Below are positions 17,231-30,689 of a stretch of 64,000 bases of DNA, in pieces. The notes below the pieces were generated by a model that worked only from the letters and a program-made list of their open reading frames with translations, was not told the DNA's origin and ran no database searches. Numbering within the stretch: the stretch's first letter is position 1; every line of letters begins with the position of its first letter. This DNA is from Gilliamella sp. wkB178 (lineage in GTDB: Bacteria > Pseudomonadota > Gammaproteobacteria > Enterobacterales > Orbaceae). Location of the stretch: positions 744,001 through 808,000 of the forward strand of contig NZ_LZGK01000013.1 of NCBI RefSeq assembly GCF_001690705.1. The letters run 5' to 3'. Both the position numbers and the translations under genes were made by a program.

Positions 17231-18620
17231 TAAAAAGATTGTTGCAATTTGTGCTTGTACTGCAGGGATGGCACATACTTATATTGCTAAGCAAAAAATT
17301 GAAAATGAAGCTAAAAAACGTGGCTGGGATTGTAAGGTTGAAACGCAAGGTGCAGCGGGTATTGATAATGTATTAACGGATCAAGATTTAAAAACTGCTG
17401 ATGTGATCATATTAGCAACCGATATTTCAATTGAAAATGCAGAAAGATTAGAGCCTTTTAAGAATATTATTAAAGTGAGTACTGGAGAAGCAGTAAAAAA
17501 TACGCCGGATCTTTTTAATCAAGCTGATACTATTTCATCTAAGGGAAATAAAGTCGCTAAAGACAGTATAGGTAAAGAAATATTTAGATCATTAAATACA
17601 GGGATTAGTAAATTTTTACCTGTTATTATTGCATCAGGCATACTGTTTTCAATTGTTTTAATGACAGGTAATGTTACTAACGATACCATTTTACCAAGTA
17701 ACCAGTTTTTTGCCGATTTACAGCAAGTTGCCATTTATGGTTTTGCCATGATGGTACCGGTTTTAGCGGCTTATATGGCTTACTCAATTGGTGGTAATGC
17801 TGCCTTAGCACCAGCATTTATAATGGGTTATGTGGTTAATAATCCTATAGGTGCTAATCATGTAAGTACTGGATTTATTGGTGCAATGATTTTTGGAGTT
17901 TTGATTGGTTATTTTGTTAAATGGTTCAAGACGGTTAAAGTTCATCCCGTTATAGAATCGGTTATGCCTGTAATGATCATCCCAACCGTAACTTTATTGG
18001 TTATGGCACCAATTTATATATATGGTTTATCTTACCCTTTGGATTGGTTTGTTAAAGCGATGGTTGCAACCTTGAAAGGATTGTCTAATGTTAATGCTGC
18101 TTTGTTGGGTGTAGGTATCGGGGTATTAGCTGCACTGGATATGGGGGGGCCGTGTAGTAAAGCTGCCACTGCATTTACTTTAGCTGCAATGGCCGAGGGT
18201 GTGTATGGTCCGAATGGCGTCTTCCGTATGTGTTGTGCTATTCCGCCATTAGGATTAGCTATTTCATCATTGATCGTTTCTAGATCAAAATATACTAAAG
18301 AAGAAAAAGAATTTGGTATTACTGCTTTTTTCTTATCTCTTGCGGGTATTACCGAAGGAACTATTCCATTTGCCGCCAAAGACCCTAAACATGTAATTAT
18401 TGCTATTGTAATAGGAACTGCCGTAGCCGGTATGTTAGGTATGATTCACGGTATTGAATCATTAGTTGCATTTGGTGGGCTTGTTGCTTTAGGTGGTGTT
18501 ACTAAAGGTGCTATGTGGTATGTTATTGACATGTTTATAGGTGCATTTATTATTGCAGCAATTTTACATTTTACAAGAAAAACTGCCGTTGAAAGTGAAG
18601 ACACAGATGTAGTTGAATAA
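17223..18620 (+). CDS. PTS fructose-family EIIBC component
   Basis: A protein of 465 residues: an EIIB domain at about 1-100 with the phosphocysteine in ICACTAGMAHTYIA (Cys12, corresponding to CPTGIAHT of FruA), a short linker, and a membrane EIIC domain at about 120-455. The EIIC signature GITEGTIPFAAKDP is clear. It transports and phosphorylates a sugar of the fructose group. The B and C domains are fused, EIIA is a separate gene just upstream, and no FPr or extra EIIB domain is present, unlike enterobacterial FruAB. The start at 17223 overlaps the EIIA stop. A strong UUCG-loop terminator follows. Confidence 0.92.
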   Translation: MNNKKIVAICACTAGMAHTYIAKQKIENEAKKRGWDCKVETQGAAGIDNVLTDQDLKTADVIILATDISIENAERLEPFKNIIKVSTGEAVKNTPDLFNQADTISSKGNKVAKDSIGKEIFRSLNTGISKFLPVIIASGILFSIVLMTGNVTNDTILPSNQFFADLQQVAIYGFAMMVPVLAAYMAYSIGGNAALAPAFIMGYVVNNPIGANHVSTGFIGAMIFGVLIGYFVKWFKTVKVHPVIESVMPVMIIPTVTLLVMAPIYIYGLSYPLDWFVKAMVATLKGLSNVNAALLGVGIGVLAALDMGGPCSKAATAFTLAAMAEGVYGPNGVFRMCCAIPPLGLAISSLIVSRSKYTKEEKEFGITAFFLSLAGITEGTIPFAAKDPKHVIIAIVIGTAVAGMLGMIHGIESLVAFGGLVALGGVTKGAMWYVIDMFIGAFIIAAILHFTRKTAVESEDTDVVE

Positions 18621-18629
18621 TGTTGATAG

Positions 18630-18662
18630 ACAACACCAATTTCGATTGGTGTTGTTATTTTG
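18630..18662 (+). terminator. Terminator of the PTS operon
   Basis: An 11-bp perfect stem (ACAACACCAAT / ATTGGTGTTGT) is capped by a TTCG tetraloop and followed by TATTTT. This is a classic intrinsic terminator. Confidence 0.88.
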
Positions 18663-18925
18663 AAGTAATTTGTGGTGGCATTTATTTTAAAACTACATAT
18701 TTTTTTAGACATAATAAATAGACAATCAGTTACTATATAACTAACATAACCAATTTGATCTTATTTTATTTTTTTAATACCTTCTAAGCAATAATTTAAA
18801 CTTTAATTATTATTCTGGATTTATAAAAAGCATACAATTAATAATTGTAGCTTTATAAAATATTTGTAAAATGCAATAAATTTCTTTATTGTGTGTGGTG
18901 ATTATGCTACAAATAGTTTATTTTA
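18663..18925. other. Intergenic region upstream of matP
   Basis: AT-rich with no gene seen. It must contain the matP promoter, but I cannot place the hexamers with confidence. The region ends at the matS-like site. Confidence 0.3.
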
Positions 18926-18938
18926 GTTACAGCGTCAC
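18926..18938 (+). promoter_or_regulatory. matS-like site in front of matP
   Basis: GTTACAGCGTCAC matches the known MatP-binding consensus GTGACRNYGTCAC at 12 of 13 positions (third base T for G). It lies 11 bases before the matP start codon, overlapping or touching the ribosome-binding region, so it could be an autoregulatory operator. Confidence 0.5.
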
Positions 18939-18949
18939 ATGGTAAGCCG

Positions 18950-19414
18950 ATGAAATATCAACAACTAGAAAATCTTGAATGTGGTTGGAAGTGGCACTAT
19001 TTAGTAAAAAGGCATTTAGAAGGTGAGCCGATTACTTGTTATATTGAAAAAAGTGCTGCACAACATGCCGTTAATGAATTATTGTTATTAGAACATAATC
19101 CAACTGGCGTCGTTGATTGGATTAAACAACATTTAAATCCCGATTTAGATAATCGCATGAAGCAAACAATTCGGGCTAAACGGAAACGGCATTTTAATGC
19201 GGAACAACAAAATACCCGCAAAAAATCCATTGATTTGGAATTTCTAGTTTGGCAACGTTTGGCAAATTTAGCTAAACGCCGAGGTTCTACGTTATCCAAA
19301 ACAATTACGCAATTAATTGAAGATGCAGAGCAGAAAGAGCAATATGCAACTAAAGTATCAACAATTAAAGATGATTTATTGTCATTGCTTGATGTGAACA
19401 TTGATAATAAATAA
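18950..19414 (+). CDS. matP: Macrodomain Ter protein MatP
   Basis: MatP binds matS sites in the terminus region, organises the Ter macrodomain, excludes MukBEF and links the terminus to the divisome through ZapB. The protein has 154 residues (E. coli 150) and begins with [10 protein letters not shown]. The four-helix N-terminal domain is followed by the highly conserved [18 protein letters not shown] segment and a ribbon-helix-helix domain around 90-130 ([25 protein letters not shown]). The C-terminal coiled coil makes tetramers. topA starts 29 bases after its stop. Confidence 0.97.
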   Translation: MKYQQLENLECGWKWHYLVKRHLEGEPITCYIEKSAAQHAVNELLLLEHNPTGVVDWIKQHLNPDLDNRMKQTIRAKRKRHFNAEQQNTRKKSIDLEFLVWQRLANLAKRRGSTLSKTITQLIEDAEQKEQYATKVSTIKDDLLSLLDVNIDNK

Positions 19415-19443
19415 CACTAACAACAAAATAGATAGGTTTAATT

Positions 19444-22050
19444 ATGGGAAAATCCCTTGTTATAGTGGAATCACCAGCCAAAGCAAAAACGATTAATAAA
19501 TATCTTGGCAAAGATTTCGTGGTTAAATCAAGTGTTGGTCATATTCGTGATCTTCCGGTAAGTGGTAGTAGCCAACGAGCAGAGAAAACTAGCACAGATA
19601 AAGCCGAGAAAAAAGTAAAACGCTCAGAAAAGCAAATCTTAGTCGACCGTATGAGTGTTGATCCATACAATGGTTGGCAAGCACATTATCAAATTTTGCC
19701 CGGTAAAGAACGGGTGGTCGCCGAACTTAAAAAACTAGCTCAAGATGCCGATATGATCTACCTCGCTACCGACTTGGATAGAGAAGGGGAAGCCATTGCT
19801 TGGCATCTTAAAGATGTGATTGGTGGTGATGATGATAAATACCGCCGAGTAGTTTTTAACGAGATTACTAAAACGGCGATTAAAAATGCTTTTAATCAGC
19901 CTTCAATGCTGGATATGGATCGCGTTAATGCTCAACAAGCTCGTCGATTTATGGATCGTGTGGTGGGCTTTATGTTGTCGCCATTATTATGGAAAAAAGT
20001 TGCTCGCGGGTTATCGGCTGGTCGAGTACAATCAGTGGCGGTGCGTTTGGTAGTTGAACGTGAACGCGAAATTCACGCATTTATTCCAGAAGAGTATTGG
20101 GATCTTTTCGCTGATTTAACCACAGCTAATCAAGAGCTATTAACTTTACAAGTTACTCACTATAAAGATGAAGCGTTTGCACCTAAAGACAAACTTGCTA
20201 TTGATATTGCTTTATCTGAATTAAAGAAAAGTAGCTATCAGGTTACTAATGTTGAAGAAAAACCAACCAAAAGTAACCCGACGGCGCCATTTATTACTTC
20301 TACTTTACAGCAAGCAGCGAGTACTCGCCTTGGTTTTGGTGTTAAAAAAACCATGATGTTAGCGCAACGCCTTTATGAAGCTGGTTATATCACTTATATG
20401 CGTACCGACTCTACCAATTTGAGTCAAGATGCTTTGGCTATGGTTCGCAATTATATTGGTAAAAATTTTGGTGATAAATATCTACCTGGTTCAGCAAATA
20501 TTTACACTAGTAAAAAAGGTTCGCAAGAAGCGCACGAAGCAATTCGGCCATCAGATGTGATGGTATTGGCTGAAAACCTTAGTGATGTCGAAGCGGATGC
20601 TAGCAAACTTTACCAATTGATTTGGCGGCAATTTGTGGCTTGTCAAATGACATCGGCTGAATATAATTCGACAACCATAACTGTTAAAGCAGGTGATTTT
20701 GTTTTAAAAGCTAAAGGCCGTACTTTACGTTTTGATGGTTGGACTAAAGTACAACCACAACTTAGCAAAAATAATGAAGATAAAATGTTACCCAAGGTGG
20801 CGGTTAATGATAGCTTAGATTTACATAGCTTAAATCCGAACCAGCATTTTACTAAACCACCGGCTCGTTATAATGAAGCGTCGTTAGTTAAAGAACTTGA
20901 AAAACGTGAAATAGGTCGACCATCGACTTATGCAACCATTATTTCCACCATTCAAGATCGTGGTTATGTTCGCTTAGAAAATCGACGTTTTTATGCCGAA
21001 AAAATTGGTGAAATTGTTACTGATAGGTTAAGTGAGAATTTTAACGACCTTATGAGCTATGATTTTACCGCTCGCATGGAAGATGCTCTTGATGAAATCG
21101 CCCATAAAAAACAGGAATGGCGAGAAGTTTTAGATCAATTCTTTAGTGATTTTAGTGAACACCTTGAGATCGCCGAAAAAGATCCTGATAAAGGTGGAAT
21201 GCAATTAAATCCATTAGTTTTAACGCCAGAAATTAAATGCCCTAATTGTGGCCGTGAAATGGGCATTAAAACTGCTGGTACCGGTGTGTTTTTAGCATGT
21301 TCAGGTTATGCCTTAGCACCAAAACTGCGTTGTAAGCAGACCATTAATTTGATTCCTGAACATGAAACCTTGAATATTTTAGAAGAAGCTGATACCGCTG
21401 AAACTGATGCCCTTAGAGCGCGTAAACGTTGCCCTAAATGTCATACAGCGATGGACAGTTATTTACTTGATAATGAACGAAAACTGCATATTTGCGGTAA
21501 TAATCCTATTTGTGATGGTTTTATAGTGGAAAAAGGTAATTTTAAAGTTAAAAGTTATGATGGACCAATTATTGAATGTGAAAAATGCGGATCGGAAATG
21601 CATTTAAAATCAGGACGTTTTGGTTTGTATATGGGATGTACTAATCCCGATTGTAAAAATACGCGTAAGATCCTAAAAAATGGTGATGTAGCACCACCTA
21701 AAGAAGATCCAGTGGATTTACCAGAACTCAAATGTAGTAAATCTGATGCCCATTTTGTATTACGTGATGGTGCTTCGGGAATATTTTTGGCGGCGCATAA
21801 TTTTCCTAAATCCAGAGAAACCAGAGCGCCTTTAATTGAAGAATTACAGCGATTTAAAGATCGGCTACCGGAAAAGTTCTTATACTTAACCGAAGCCCCA
21901 AGTAAAGATATATCTGGTTACCCAACTATTGTCCGTTTTAGCCGTAAATATAAGCGCCAATATATTACTTCGGAAAAAAATGGTAAATCTACTGGATGGG
22001 TGATGCATTATGTTGATGGTAAATGGATAAATACTAAAAGTAATATTTAA
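19444..22050 (+). CDS. topA: DNA topoisomerase I
   Basis: A type IA topoisomerase that relaxes negative supercoils. The protein has 868 residues (E. coli 865). The Toprim domain begins at the N-terminus ([14 protein letters not shown], with DLDREGEAI carrying the acidic metal ligands); Tyr318 in [12 protein letters not shown] is the catalytic tyrosine. The C-terminal third carries several CxxC zinc ribbons ([26 protein letters not shown]). cysB follows in the same direction as in E. coli, separated by a strong terminator. Confidence 0.97.
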   Translation: MGKSLVIVESPAKAKTINKYLGKDFVVKSSVGHIRDLPVSGSSQRAEKTSTDKAEKKVKRSEKQILVDRMSVDPYNGWQAHYQILPGKERVVAELKKLAQDADMIYLATDLDREGEAIAWHLKDVIGGDDDKYRRVVFNEITKTAIKNAFNQPSMLDMDRVNAQQARRFMDRVVGFMLSPLLWKKVARGLSAGRVQSVAVRLVVEREREIHAFIPEEYWDLFADLTTANQELLTLQVTHYKDEAFAPKDKLAIDIALSELKKSSYQVTNVEEKPTKSNPTAPFITSTLQQAASTRLGFGVKKTMMLAQRLYEAGYITYMRTDSTNLSQDALAMVRNYIGKNFGDKYLPGSANIYTSKKGSQEAHEAIRPSDVMVLAENLSDVEADASKLYQLIWRQFVACQMTSAEYNSTTITVKAGDFVLKAKGRTLRFDGWTKVQPQLSKNNEDKMLPKVAVNDSLDLHSLNPNQHFTKPPARYNEASLVKELEKREIGRPSTYATIISTIQDRGYVRLENRRFYAEKIGEIVTDRLSENFNDLMSYDFTARMEDALDEIAHKKQEWREVLDQFFSDFSEHLEIAEKDPDKGGMQLNPLVLTPEIKCPNCGREMGIKTAGTGVFLACSGYALAPKLRCKQTINLIPEHETLNILEEADTAETDALRARKRCPKCHTAMDSYLLDNERKLHICGNNPICDGFIVEKGNFKVKSYDGPIIECEKCGSEMHLKSGRFGLYMGCTNPDCKNTRKILKNGDVAPPKEDPVDLPELKCSKSDAHFVLRDGASGIFLAAHNFPKSRETRAPLIEELQRFKDRLPEKFLYLTEAPSKDISGYPTIVRFSRKYKRQYITSEKNGKSTGWVMHYVDGKWINTKSNI

Positions 22051-22051
22051 T

Positions 22052-22088
22052 AAAACTTGAAACATCCGCAAAGATGTTTCAAGTTTTA
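22052..22088 (+). terminator. topA terminator
   Basis: A perfect 15-bp stem (22052-22066 with 22073-22087) and a 6-nt loop (CGCAAA), ending in TTTTA, lies immediately after the topA stop. Confidence 0.85.
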
Positions 22089-22214
22089 TATTCGGTTTAG
22101 TATTAAATAATTTGTCTTTGTTTGTGCTAGGGTGTGAAAGGGATTACCTAGTGAATTCTTGTGGTTTCGTTACTGAAACGGCAAGAATCGGCTAAGGTTA
22201 AGGGAGCCTTTATC

Positions 22215-23186
22215 ATGAAATTGCAACAATTACGTTATATAGTCGAAGTTGTTAATAATGATCTTAATGTGTCGTTAACTTCTGAGAAACTCTATACTTC
22301 ACAACCTGGTATTAGCAAACAGATCAAATTATTAGAAGATGAGTTGGGGGTGCAGATTTTTACTCGTTCTGGTAAACATCTATCTGAAGTAACGCCAGTA
22401 GGGTTACAAATTGTTGCCTTAGCTAGAGAAATACTAAATAAATCGCAAGATATAAAAATCATCGCCAAAGAATTTAGTCAGCCTAACCAAGGCTCTTTAA
22501 CCATTACTACTACTTATACGCAAGCGCGTTATAGCTTACCTAATGTTATTCAACAGTTTATGAAGCAATATCCAAGTATTACTTTGCACATGGAACAAGG
22601 ATCTTCCAACCAATGCATAGTACAAGCGCAAACCGGGCAAGCTGATTTTGCTATTGTGACTGAACTTGCTAATTTGAGTGATGATATGATTGCTCTTCCT
22701 TGTTACCACTGGAACCAAGCGGTGATAGTAATGAAAGATCATCCTTTAGCCAAAAGTAGTTTAATTTCTATCGATGAGTTATCTAAATACCCATTAGTAA
22801 GTTATGATTTTTCTAATGACGGATCCGATCTGAATCAAGCTTTCATTAAAGCCAATCAATCCCCTAATATTGTTTTTAGCACTACTGATGCCGATTTGAT
22901 TAAAACTTATGTCAAATTGGGAGTAGGTGTGGGGATTGTAGCTAAAATGGCGGTAAATAATAATTGTGACGATGATTTGGTTGTTCTCAATGCCGGGCAT
23001 ATTTTCCCGTATAGTACGACTTATGTGGCTTTTGTGCGTTCGTTATTTTTGCGTAGTTATATGTATGATTTTATCAGTCAATTTTCACCACATCTAAATA
23101 AGCAAACTATCGATCAGTTGTTGTTATGTGAAAATAATACTGAAGTACTAGCTAGATTTAATGGGGTTAAATTACCGATTTGTTAA
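22215..23186 (+). CDS. cysB: HTH-type transcriptional regulator CysB
   Basis: CysB is the LysR-family master activator of cysteine synthesis and sulfur uptake, induced by N-acetylserine. The protein has 323 residues (E. coli 324). The winged helix-turn-helix is near residues 18-40 (LTSEKLYTSQPGISKQIKLL), followed by the effector domain with TTTYTQARYSLP near residue 100. Cbl is a close paralogue, but the length and the topA neighbourhood favour CysB. The ATG at 22215 has AGGGAG 8 bases upstream; the frame is open for 18 codons before it without family resemblance. Confidence 0.93.
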   Translation: MKLQQLRYIVEVVNNDLNVSLTSEKLYTSQPGISKQIKLLEDELGVQIFTRSGKHLSEVTPVGLQIVALAREILNKSQDIKIIAKEFSQPNQGSLTITTTYTQARYSLPNVIQQFMKQYPSITLHMEQGSSNQCIVQAQTGQADFAIVTELANLSDDMIALPCYHWNQAVIVMKDHPLAKSSLISIDELSKYPLVSYDFSNDGSDLNQAFIKANQSPNIVFSTTDADLIKTYVKLGVGVGIVAKMAVNNNCDDDLVVLNAGHIFPYSTTYVAFVRSLFLRSYMYDFISQFSPHLNKQTIDQLLLCENNTEVLARFNGVKLPIC

Positions 23187-23189
23187 ATA

Positions 23190-23213
23190 AAAGTGCGAAA
23201 TCAATCGCACTTT
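23190..23213. terminator. Bidirectional terminator between cysB and his operon
   Basis: A 9-bp stem (AAAGTGCGA / TCGCACTTT) and a 6-nt loop lie between convergent cysB and hisIE. T-rich runs follow on both strands (CTTCTT on plus, TATTT on minus). Confidence 0.75.
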
Positions 23214-23224
23214 CTTCTTGATAA

Positions 23225-23838
23225 TTATTTATGTCTGGCTTTTAAAATACCAATCACATCTTGCAATGACAAATCTTGATCTTGTAGTAATACCAATAAA
23301 TGGTAAATTAGGTCTGCTGACTCATTCTTTAGTTCTTCTTGATCATGAACTGTAGCCGCTAGCGCTGTTTCAACGCCTTCTTCCCCAACTTTTTGAGCAA
23401 TTCGTTTGGTGCCATCATGGTATAGTTTGGCAGTATAAGAGGATTTTGGATCGGCACTTTTACGTGAAGCAATTAATTGTTCCAGTTCAAATAAGAATCC
23501 CCATTCAGTTTTAGTAGATGCAAAGCAACTATTGGTACCCGTGTGGCAAGTTGGGCCAATGGGTTTGACTAAAATTAGTAATGTATCATTATCACAATCT
23601 GCACCGATGTTAATAACATTTAAAAAGTTACCGGAAGTTTCGCCTTTGGTCCAAAGCCGTTGTTTGGTGCGGGAATAAAAAGTGACTTTACCACTATCTA
23701 ATGTTTGGGCTAGGGCTTCTTGGTTCATATAACCCAGCATTAAAACATCACCAGAAACATAATGCTGAATAATAACTGGCATTAGATTATTCACTTTTTG
23801 CCAATCAAGTTGTGCTAAGTTTAGTTTTGTGTTTGAAT

Positions 23839-23845
<7 letters not shown>
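23225..23845 (-). CDS. hisI: Phosphoribosyl-AMP cyclohydrolase / phosphoribosyl-ATP pyrophosphatase
   Basis: A bifunctional HisIE enzyme of 206 residues performing steps 2 and 3 of histidine synthesis. The N-terminal cyclohydrolase (about 1-115) shows the metal-binding region [11 protein letters not shown] and the cysteines of [12 protein letters not shown]. The C-terminal pyrophosphatase (about 118-206) shows [13 protein letters not shown] and the acidic helix [17 protein letters not shown]. It is the last gene of the his operon, overlapping hisF by 7 bases. Confidence 0.96.
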
Positions 23846-25939
<2,094 letters not shown>

Positions 25940-27006
25940 CTACAGTACTCCTTTTGAGCTAGGTAACTGATTACTTTCAATTTTAATCGCTTGCTTTAAG
26001 GTTCGAGCAAACGCTTTAAATAAACTTTCGATTTTATGGTGATCATTGTCACCTTCAGTTGCAATATGCAGTGTTATTGCCATAGCGTAACTGATGGAAT
26101 AGAAGAAATGTTCAACCATTTGCGTACTCATGTCACCCACTTTAGGTGTTATAAACTGTGCAGAAAACTTGAGGTATGGACGACCTGAAATATCCATTGC
26201 ACATTTGGCTAAACATTCATCCATTGGGATCACTGAGGCATAACGGGTAATGCCGCGTTTATCACCAAGTGCCTTTTTTAAGGCTTCCCCTAAAGCGAGT
26301 CCGGTATCTTCGATTGTGTGATGATCGTCGATATGTAAGTCGCCTTTAACTTGGATATTGAGCTTTATACCACCATGCGTAGCTATCTGATCTAACATAT
26401 GGTCAAAAAAACCAATACCGGTATTAATTTTGCTACCGCCTTGGCGATCAAGCCAAACTTCAACTAGTATCTTAGTCTCTTTGGTATTACGTTCAACTTT
26501 AGCATAACGATCGTTGGTCGTTAAGCGTTGAGCAATTTCATTCCAATTTAGACTTTCAGGATGATAATGTAAGCCTTTTATTTGCATATTTTCAGCTAGT
26601 TGCATATCGGTGACCCTGTCACCAATAACATAGCTGTTATCTTTATCCAATTTACCACTGGTCAAGTAAGGCAACACTAATGTGATTTTAGGTTTTCTGC
26701 ATTCACAATTATCATCAGGAAAGTGTGGGCAAATAAGGACTTGTTCAAAGTTAACTCCCTGTGATGCCAATATTTGCATCATCAGATTATGTGGGCCATC
26801 AAAATCTGCTTGCGGATAACTATTTGTACCTAGACCATCTTGATTGGTGACCATTATTAATTTATAGCCAACTGCTTGTAGTTTTAGCAGTGCAGGAATC
26901 ACATTAGGTTCAAAAGCAAGTTTATCAAAGCGGTCAACCTGAAAATCAATAGGTGGTTCGGTAATTAAAGTACCATCACGATCAATAAATAAGTATTTTT
27001 GTAACA

Positions 27007-27007
<1 letters not shown>
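25940..27007 (-). CDS. hisB: Bifunctional histidinol phosphatase / IGP dehydratase HisB
   Basis: A protein of 355 residues with an N-terminal HAD phosphatase (about 1-165, FIDRDGTL nucleophile loop, a zinc site [14 protein letters not shown], and [13 protein letters not shown]), and a C-terminal imidazoleglycerol-phosphate dehydratase (about 168-355, [14 protein letters not shown] and [17 protein letters not shown] for the manganese ligands). The fused form is typical of gammaproteobacteria. It overlaps the hisC stop by one base (TAATG). Confidence 0.97.
26610..26622 (+). other. matS-like sequence inside hisB
   Basis: GTGACCCTGTCAC matches the matS consensus GTGACRNYGTCAC at 12 of 13 positions on this strand. 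It encodes part of the conserved GDRVTD motif of HisB, so the match may be constrained by protein coding rather than MatP binding. Confidence 0.3.
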
Positions 27008-28086
<1,079 letters not shown>

Positions 28087-29385
28087 TTATGCTTGTTTGG
28101 CTTTTAAGACTGCTAAACGAAGGGCAACAGCTTGCTTATGTGCTGTCAGTTGTTCTGCTTGCGCCATCAGTTCAACGGCATTGCCAATGGCTGTTAATCC
28201 ATCGGGTGATAATTTTTGCACTGTCATGCGTTTTTGAAAGTCAGCCAGTCCAAGACTAGAATAGGTAGCAGTGTAACCGTAAGTAGGTAACACATGATTG
28301 GTGCCAGAGGCATAATCTCCTGCTGATTCTGGCGACCAATCACCTAAAAATATTGAACCGGCACTGTTAATTTTATTAACCAACTCATCGGCATTACTGG
28401 TTTGGATAATTAAATGCTCTGGTCCATAACGGTTGCTGATACTAACGCATTGTTCTAGATCTTGTGTGACAATTAAGCGACTTTGTTCTAGTGCTTTTTG
28501 TGCAATATCTCGTCTTGATAATTGTGCTAATTGATTATCAACCTCAACGGCGACGGCTTTAGCCATCTTTTCATCTGGCGTTAATAAAACAACTTGTGAA
28601 TCAGGCCCATGTTCTGCTTGAGATAATAAATCCGCGGCTATAAATGCTGGATTAGCCGAACTATCAGCAATCACCAGCACTTCCGAAGGGCCGGCTGGCA
28701 TATCAATTGCCGCGCCATCAAGGCGTTGACTGACTTGGCGTTTGGCTTCAGTAACGTAAGCATTACCCGGACCAAAAATCTTATCCACTTTGGGTACGGA
28801 CTCAGTGCCGAGAGCCATTGCTGCTATAGCTTGAGCACCTCCAAGTTGATAAATTTCCGTTACCCCACAAAGTTCAGCGGCATATAGAATTTCGTCAGCA
28901 ATTGGTGGGGGTGAACATAAAATGATTTTACGGCAACCGGCAATTTTTGCTGGTGTGGCTAGCATTAATACCGTTGAGAATAGTGGGGCTGAACCACCAG
29001 GAATATACAGACCGACAGAATCAATGGATCGAGTCACTAACTGGCATTGTATACCGGGCATTGTTTCCACGGTAATAGTTTGTTTAACTTGCGCTTGATG
29101 AAATTTTTCAATATTAGCAACCGCTAATTGCATTGCTTGTTTTAATTCTGCATCAACACGACTTGTGGCTAATTTAATTTCTTGTTGGGTAAGTTTGATT
29201 TGTTTGATTTGTACTTTATCAAACTTATTGCTTAAGGCTTTTAAGGCTTCATCACCATTTTGTTTTACTTGCGCTAAAATATCTGTCACCGCTTGACTAA
29301 TTGAGCCAGATGCCGCCACAGCCGGGCGAGTTAATAATTTTGCTTGTTGTTGATCATTACATTGTTGCCAATAAGAAAGTTGCAT
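28087..29385 (-). CDS. hisD: Histidinol dehydrogenase
   Basis: A zinc enzyme that oxidises histidinol to histidine in two NAD-dependent steps. The protein has 432 residues. Visible marks: [19 protein letters not shown], the [15 protein letters not shown] loop, [42 protein letters not shown] with zinc and catalytic residues, and GPEHLII. A GGAG site precedes the ATG; its start lies 4 bases after the hisG stop. Confidence 0.97.
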   Translation of the reverse strand: MQLSYWQQCNDQQQAKLLTRPAVAASGSISQAVTDILAQVKQNGDEALKALSNKFDKVQIKQIKLTQQEIKLATSRVDAELKQAMQLAVANIEKFHQAQVKQTITVETMPGIQCQLVTRSIDSVGLYIPGGSAPLFSTVLMLATPAKIAGCRKIILCSPPPIADEILYAAELCGVTEIYQLGGAQAIAAMALGTESVPKVDKIFGPGNAYVTEAKRQVSQRLDGAAIDMPAGPSEVLVIADSSANPAFIAADLLSQAEHGPDSQVVLLTPDEKMAKAVAVEVDNQLAQLSRRDIAQKALEQSRLIVTQDLEQCVSISNRYGPEHLIIQTSNADELVNKINSAGSIFLGDWSPESAGDYASGTNHVLPTYGYTATYSSLGLADFQKRMTVQKLSPDGLTAIGNAVELMAQAEQLTAHKQAVALRLAVLKAKQA

Positions 29386-29389
29386 ATTA

Positions 29390-30289
29390 TTACTCCATCA
29401 TTTTTTCGATTGGTAGTACTAAAATTGAGCTAGCGCCCAGGGCTTTAAGTTTTTCCATAGTTTCCCAAAACAGTGATTCACTGCTAACCATATGCAGAGC
29501 AACTCTATTTTGTTCACCGGTTAATGGCAAAATGGTTGGGTTTTCAGCGCCGGGTAGTAGTGCCACAACTTCGTCTAATACAGCTGTTGGCGCATGTAAC
29601 ATAATATATTTGGATTCTCGTGCCTGAATCACTCCTTGCATACGTGTCATCACTTTATCGATCAATGCTTGTTTAGCAGGGTTCATTTCACCTTGACGTT
29701 GAATTAAACAGGCTTTTGATTTATAAATCACCTCGACCTCTTGCAGACCATTAGCTTCTAAAGTTGCCCCGCTAGACACTAAATCACAAATTACATCAGC
29801 CAGCCCTGCTCTTGGTGCTACCTCAACCGAACCGTTAAGTAAACAGGTTTTAAATGTCACATTATATTGAGCTAAATAGCGGCGAAGTAGGTGAGGGTAA
29901 GTAGTAGCGATACGTAGGTTATTGAGGCATTCAGGGCCGGTATACTCAAAATCACGTGGTGCGGCAATAGATAACCGGCAACCGCCAAAGTCTAAACGGC
30001 GTAGTTTTTTATATTGAGGATTTTCCCCTTCAGCTTGTCTATCGAGGACTTCCTCTTCTAAAACATTTTCACCTACAATACCCATATCAACAACGCCATC
30101 AATAACTAAACCAGGAATGTCATCATCACGAACACGTAAAATATCAATAGGCATATTTTCAGCAAAAGCAATTAAACGTTGTTCTTGAAGATTGATTTTA
30201 ATACCACATTGAGCCAGTAATTTTTTTGACTCATCACTTAAACGACCAGATTTTTGCATAGCAATGCGTAAACGTGAATTATCCAACAT
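29390..30289 (-). CDS. hisG: ATP phosphoribosyltransferase HisG (long form)
   Basis: The first and feedback-regulated enzyme of histidine synthesis, condensing ATP with PRPP. The protein has 299 residues, the long form with its own C-terminal regulatory domain (no HisZ needed). [16 protein letters not shown] opens the fold, and [17 protein letters not shown] is the PRPP loop. The start at 30289 has GGAG 7 bases upstream; the frame is open 33 codons further but those overlap the attenuator and are not conserved. Confidence 0.97.
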   Translation of the reverse strand: MLDNSRLRIAMQKSGRLSDESKKLLAQCGIKINLQEQRLIAFAENMPIDILRVRDDDIPGLVIDGVVDMGIVGENVLEEEVLDRQAEGENPQYKKLRRLDFGGCRLSIAAPRDFEYTGPECLNNLRIATTYPHLLRRYLAQYNVTFKTCLLNGSVEVAPRAGLADVICDLVSSGATLEANGLQEVEVIYKSKACLIQRQGEMNPAKQALIDKVMTRMQGVIQARESKYIMLHAPTAVLDEVVALLPGAENPTILPLTGEQNRVALHMVSSESLFWETMEKLKALGASSILVLPIEKMME

Positions 30290-30324
30290 ATTATTCTCCA
30301 ACTTATCCAAAAAATGTATAAACC

Positions 30325-30366
30325 ACAAACAAAAAACCCTCGGAAGCTTGACCTTCCGAGGGTTTT
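30325..30366 (-). terminator. his operon attenuator terminator
   Basis: On the minus strand a 14-bp perfect stem (30353-30366 with 30333-30346) and a 6-nt loop are followed by a T-rich run. It lies between hisL and hisG and is the intrinsic terminator of his attenuation. Confidence 0.9.
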
Positions 30367-30387
30367 CTATTTGCTTTCGCGTTATCA

Positions 30388-30428
30388 CCGGAAGATCAAA
30401 TGTCTTCCAGCACCAAACGCCCGAAGAC
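30388..30428 (-). promoter_or_regulatory. his leader alternative RNA hairpins
   Basis: Two mutually exclusive pairings are visible. A pause-type hairpin pairs GTCTTC and GAAGAC across 30402-30428. An alternative pairs 30403-30408 with 30390-30395. The CTTCCGG segment (minus strand, 30388-30394) can also pair with the CGGAAG arm of the terminator, giving an antiterminator. Confidence 0.7.
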
Positions 30429-30431
30429 TAT

Positions 30432-30485
30432 TCAGGGATGATGATGGTGATGATGTTTAATAACTGAAACGCAAAAACAATTCAT
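30432..30485 (-). CDS. hisL: his operon leader peptide HisL
   Basis: A 17-codon open frame encoding MNCFCVSVIKHHHHHHP, with six consecutive histidine codons just before the alternative hairpins. Ribosome stalling at these codons when His-tRNA is scarce would favour the antiterminator and allow transcription into hisG. E. coli HisL has seven histidines in 16 residues. The residues before the histidine run differ, as expected for a peptide whose only constraint is the His run. Confidence 0.92.
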   Translation of the reverse strand: MNCFCVSVIKHHHHHHP

Positions 30486-30530
30486 AAAATACAAACCATT
30501 AATTAAATATAAACACAAACTAGTGAACAA

Positions 30531-30557
30531 AATATAACAGAAATTGATTACTCGCAA
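30531..30557 (-). promoter_or_regulatory. Possible his operon promoter
   Basis: On the minus strand TGTTATATT (extended -10 form, hexamer at 30531-30536) has TTGCGA (30552-30557) upstream with a short 15-bp spacer. It is placed suitably before hisL, but the spacing is suboptimal and the call is tentative. Confidence 0.3.
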
Positions 30558-30689
30558 CTCTTTTTTTATTATTAGTTAAAAATTCACCTAAATATTTGTA
30601 ATAACGTTAATTTAAAATATTTAAGAAGGTATTGGTTATTTGAATACAATATCAATGTAATAATTAAATAATACCGATTATCACATTAA

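Noticed and set aside
18032-18379. 115-codon frame antisense to the PTS EIIC domain
   Set aside because: Antisense to strongly conserved membrane coding sequence; low-complexity product without a ribosome-binding site.
22063-22080. Further copy of the 44-nt repeat after topA
   Set aside because: It shares only AAGATGTTTC, which is fully explained as one arm of the topA terminator.
29301-29627. 108-codon frame antisense to hisD/hisG
   Set aside because: Overlaps two well-supported genes and lacks any translation signal.
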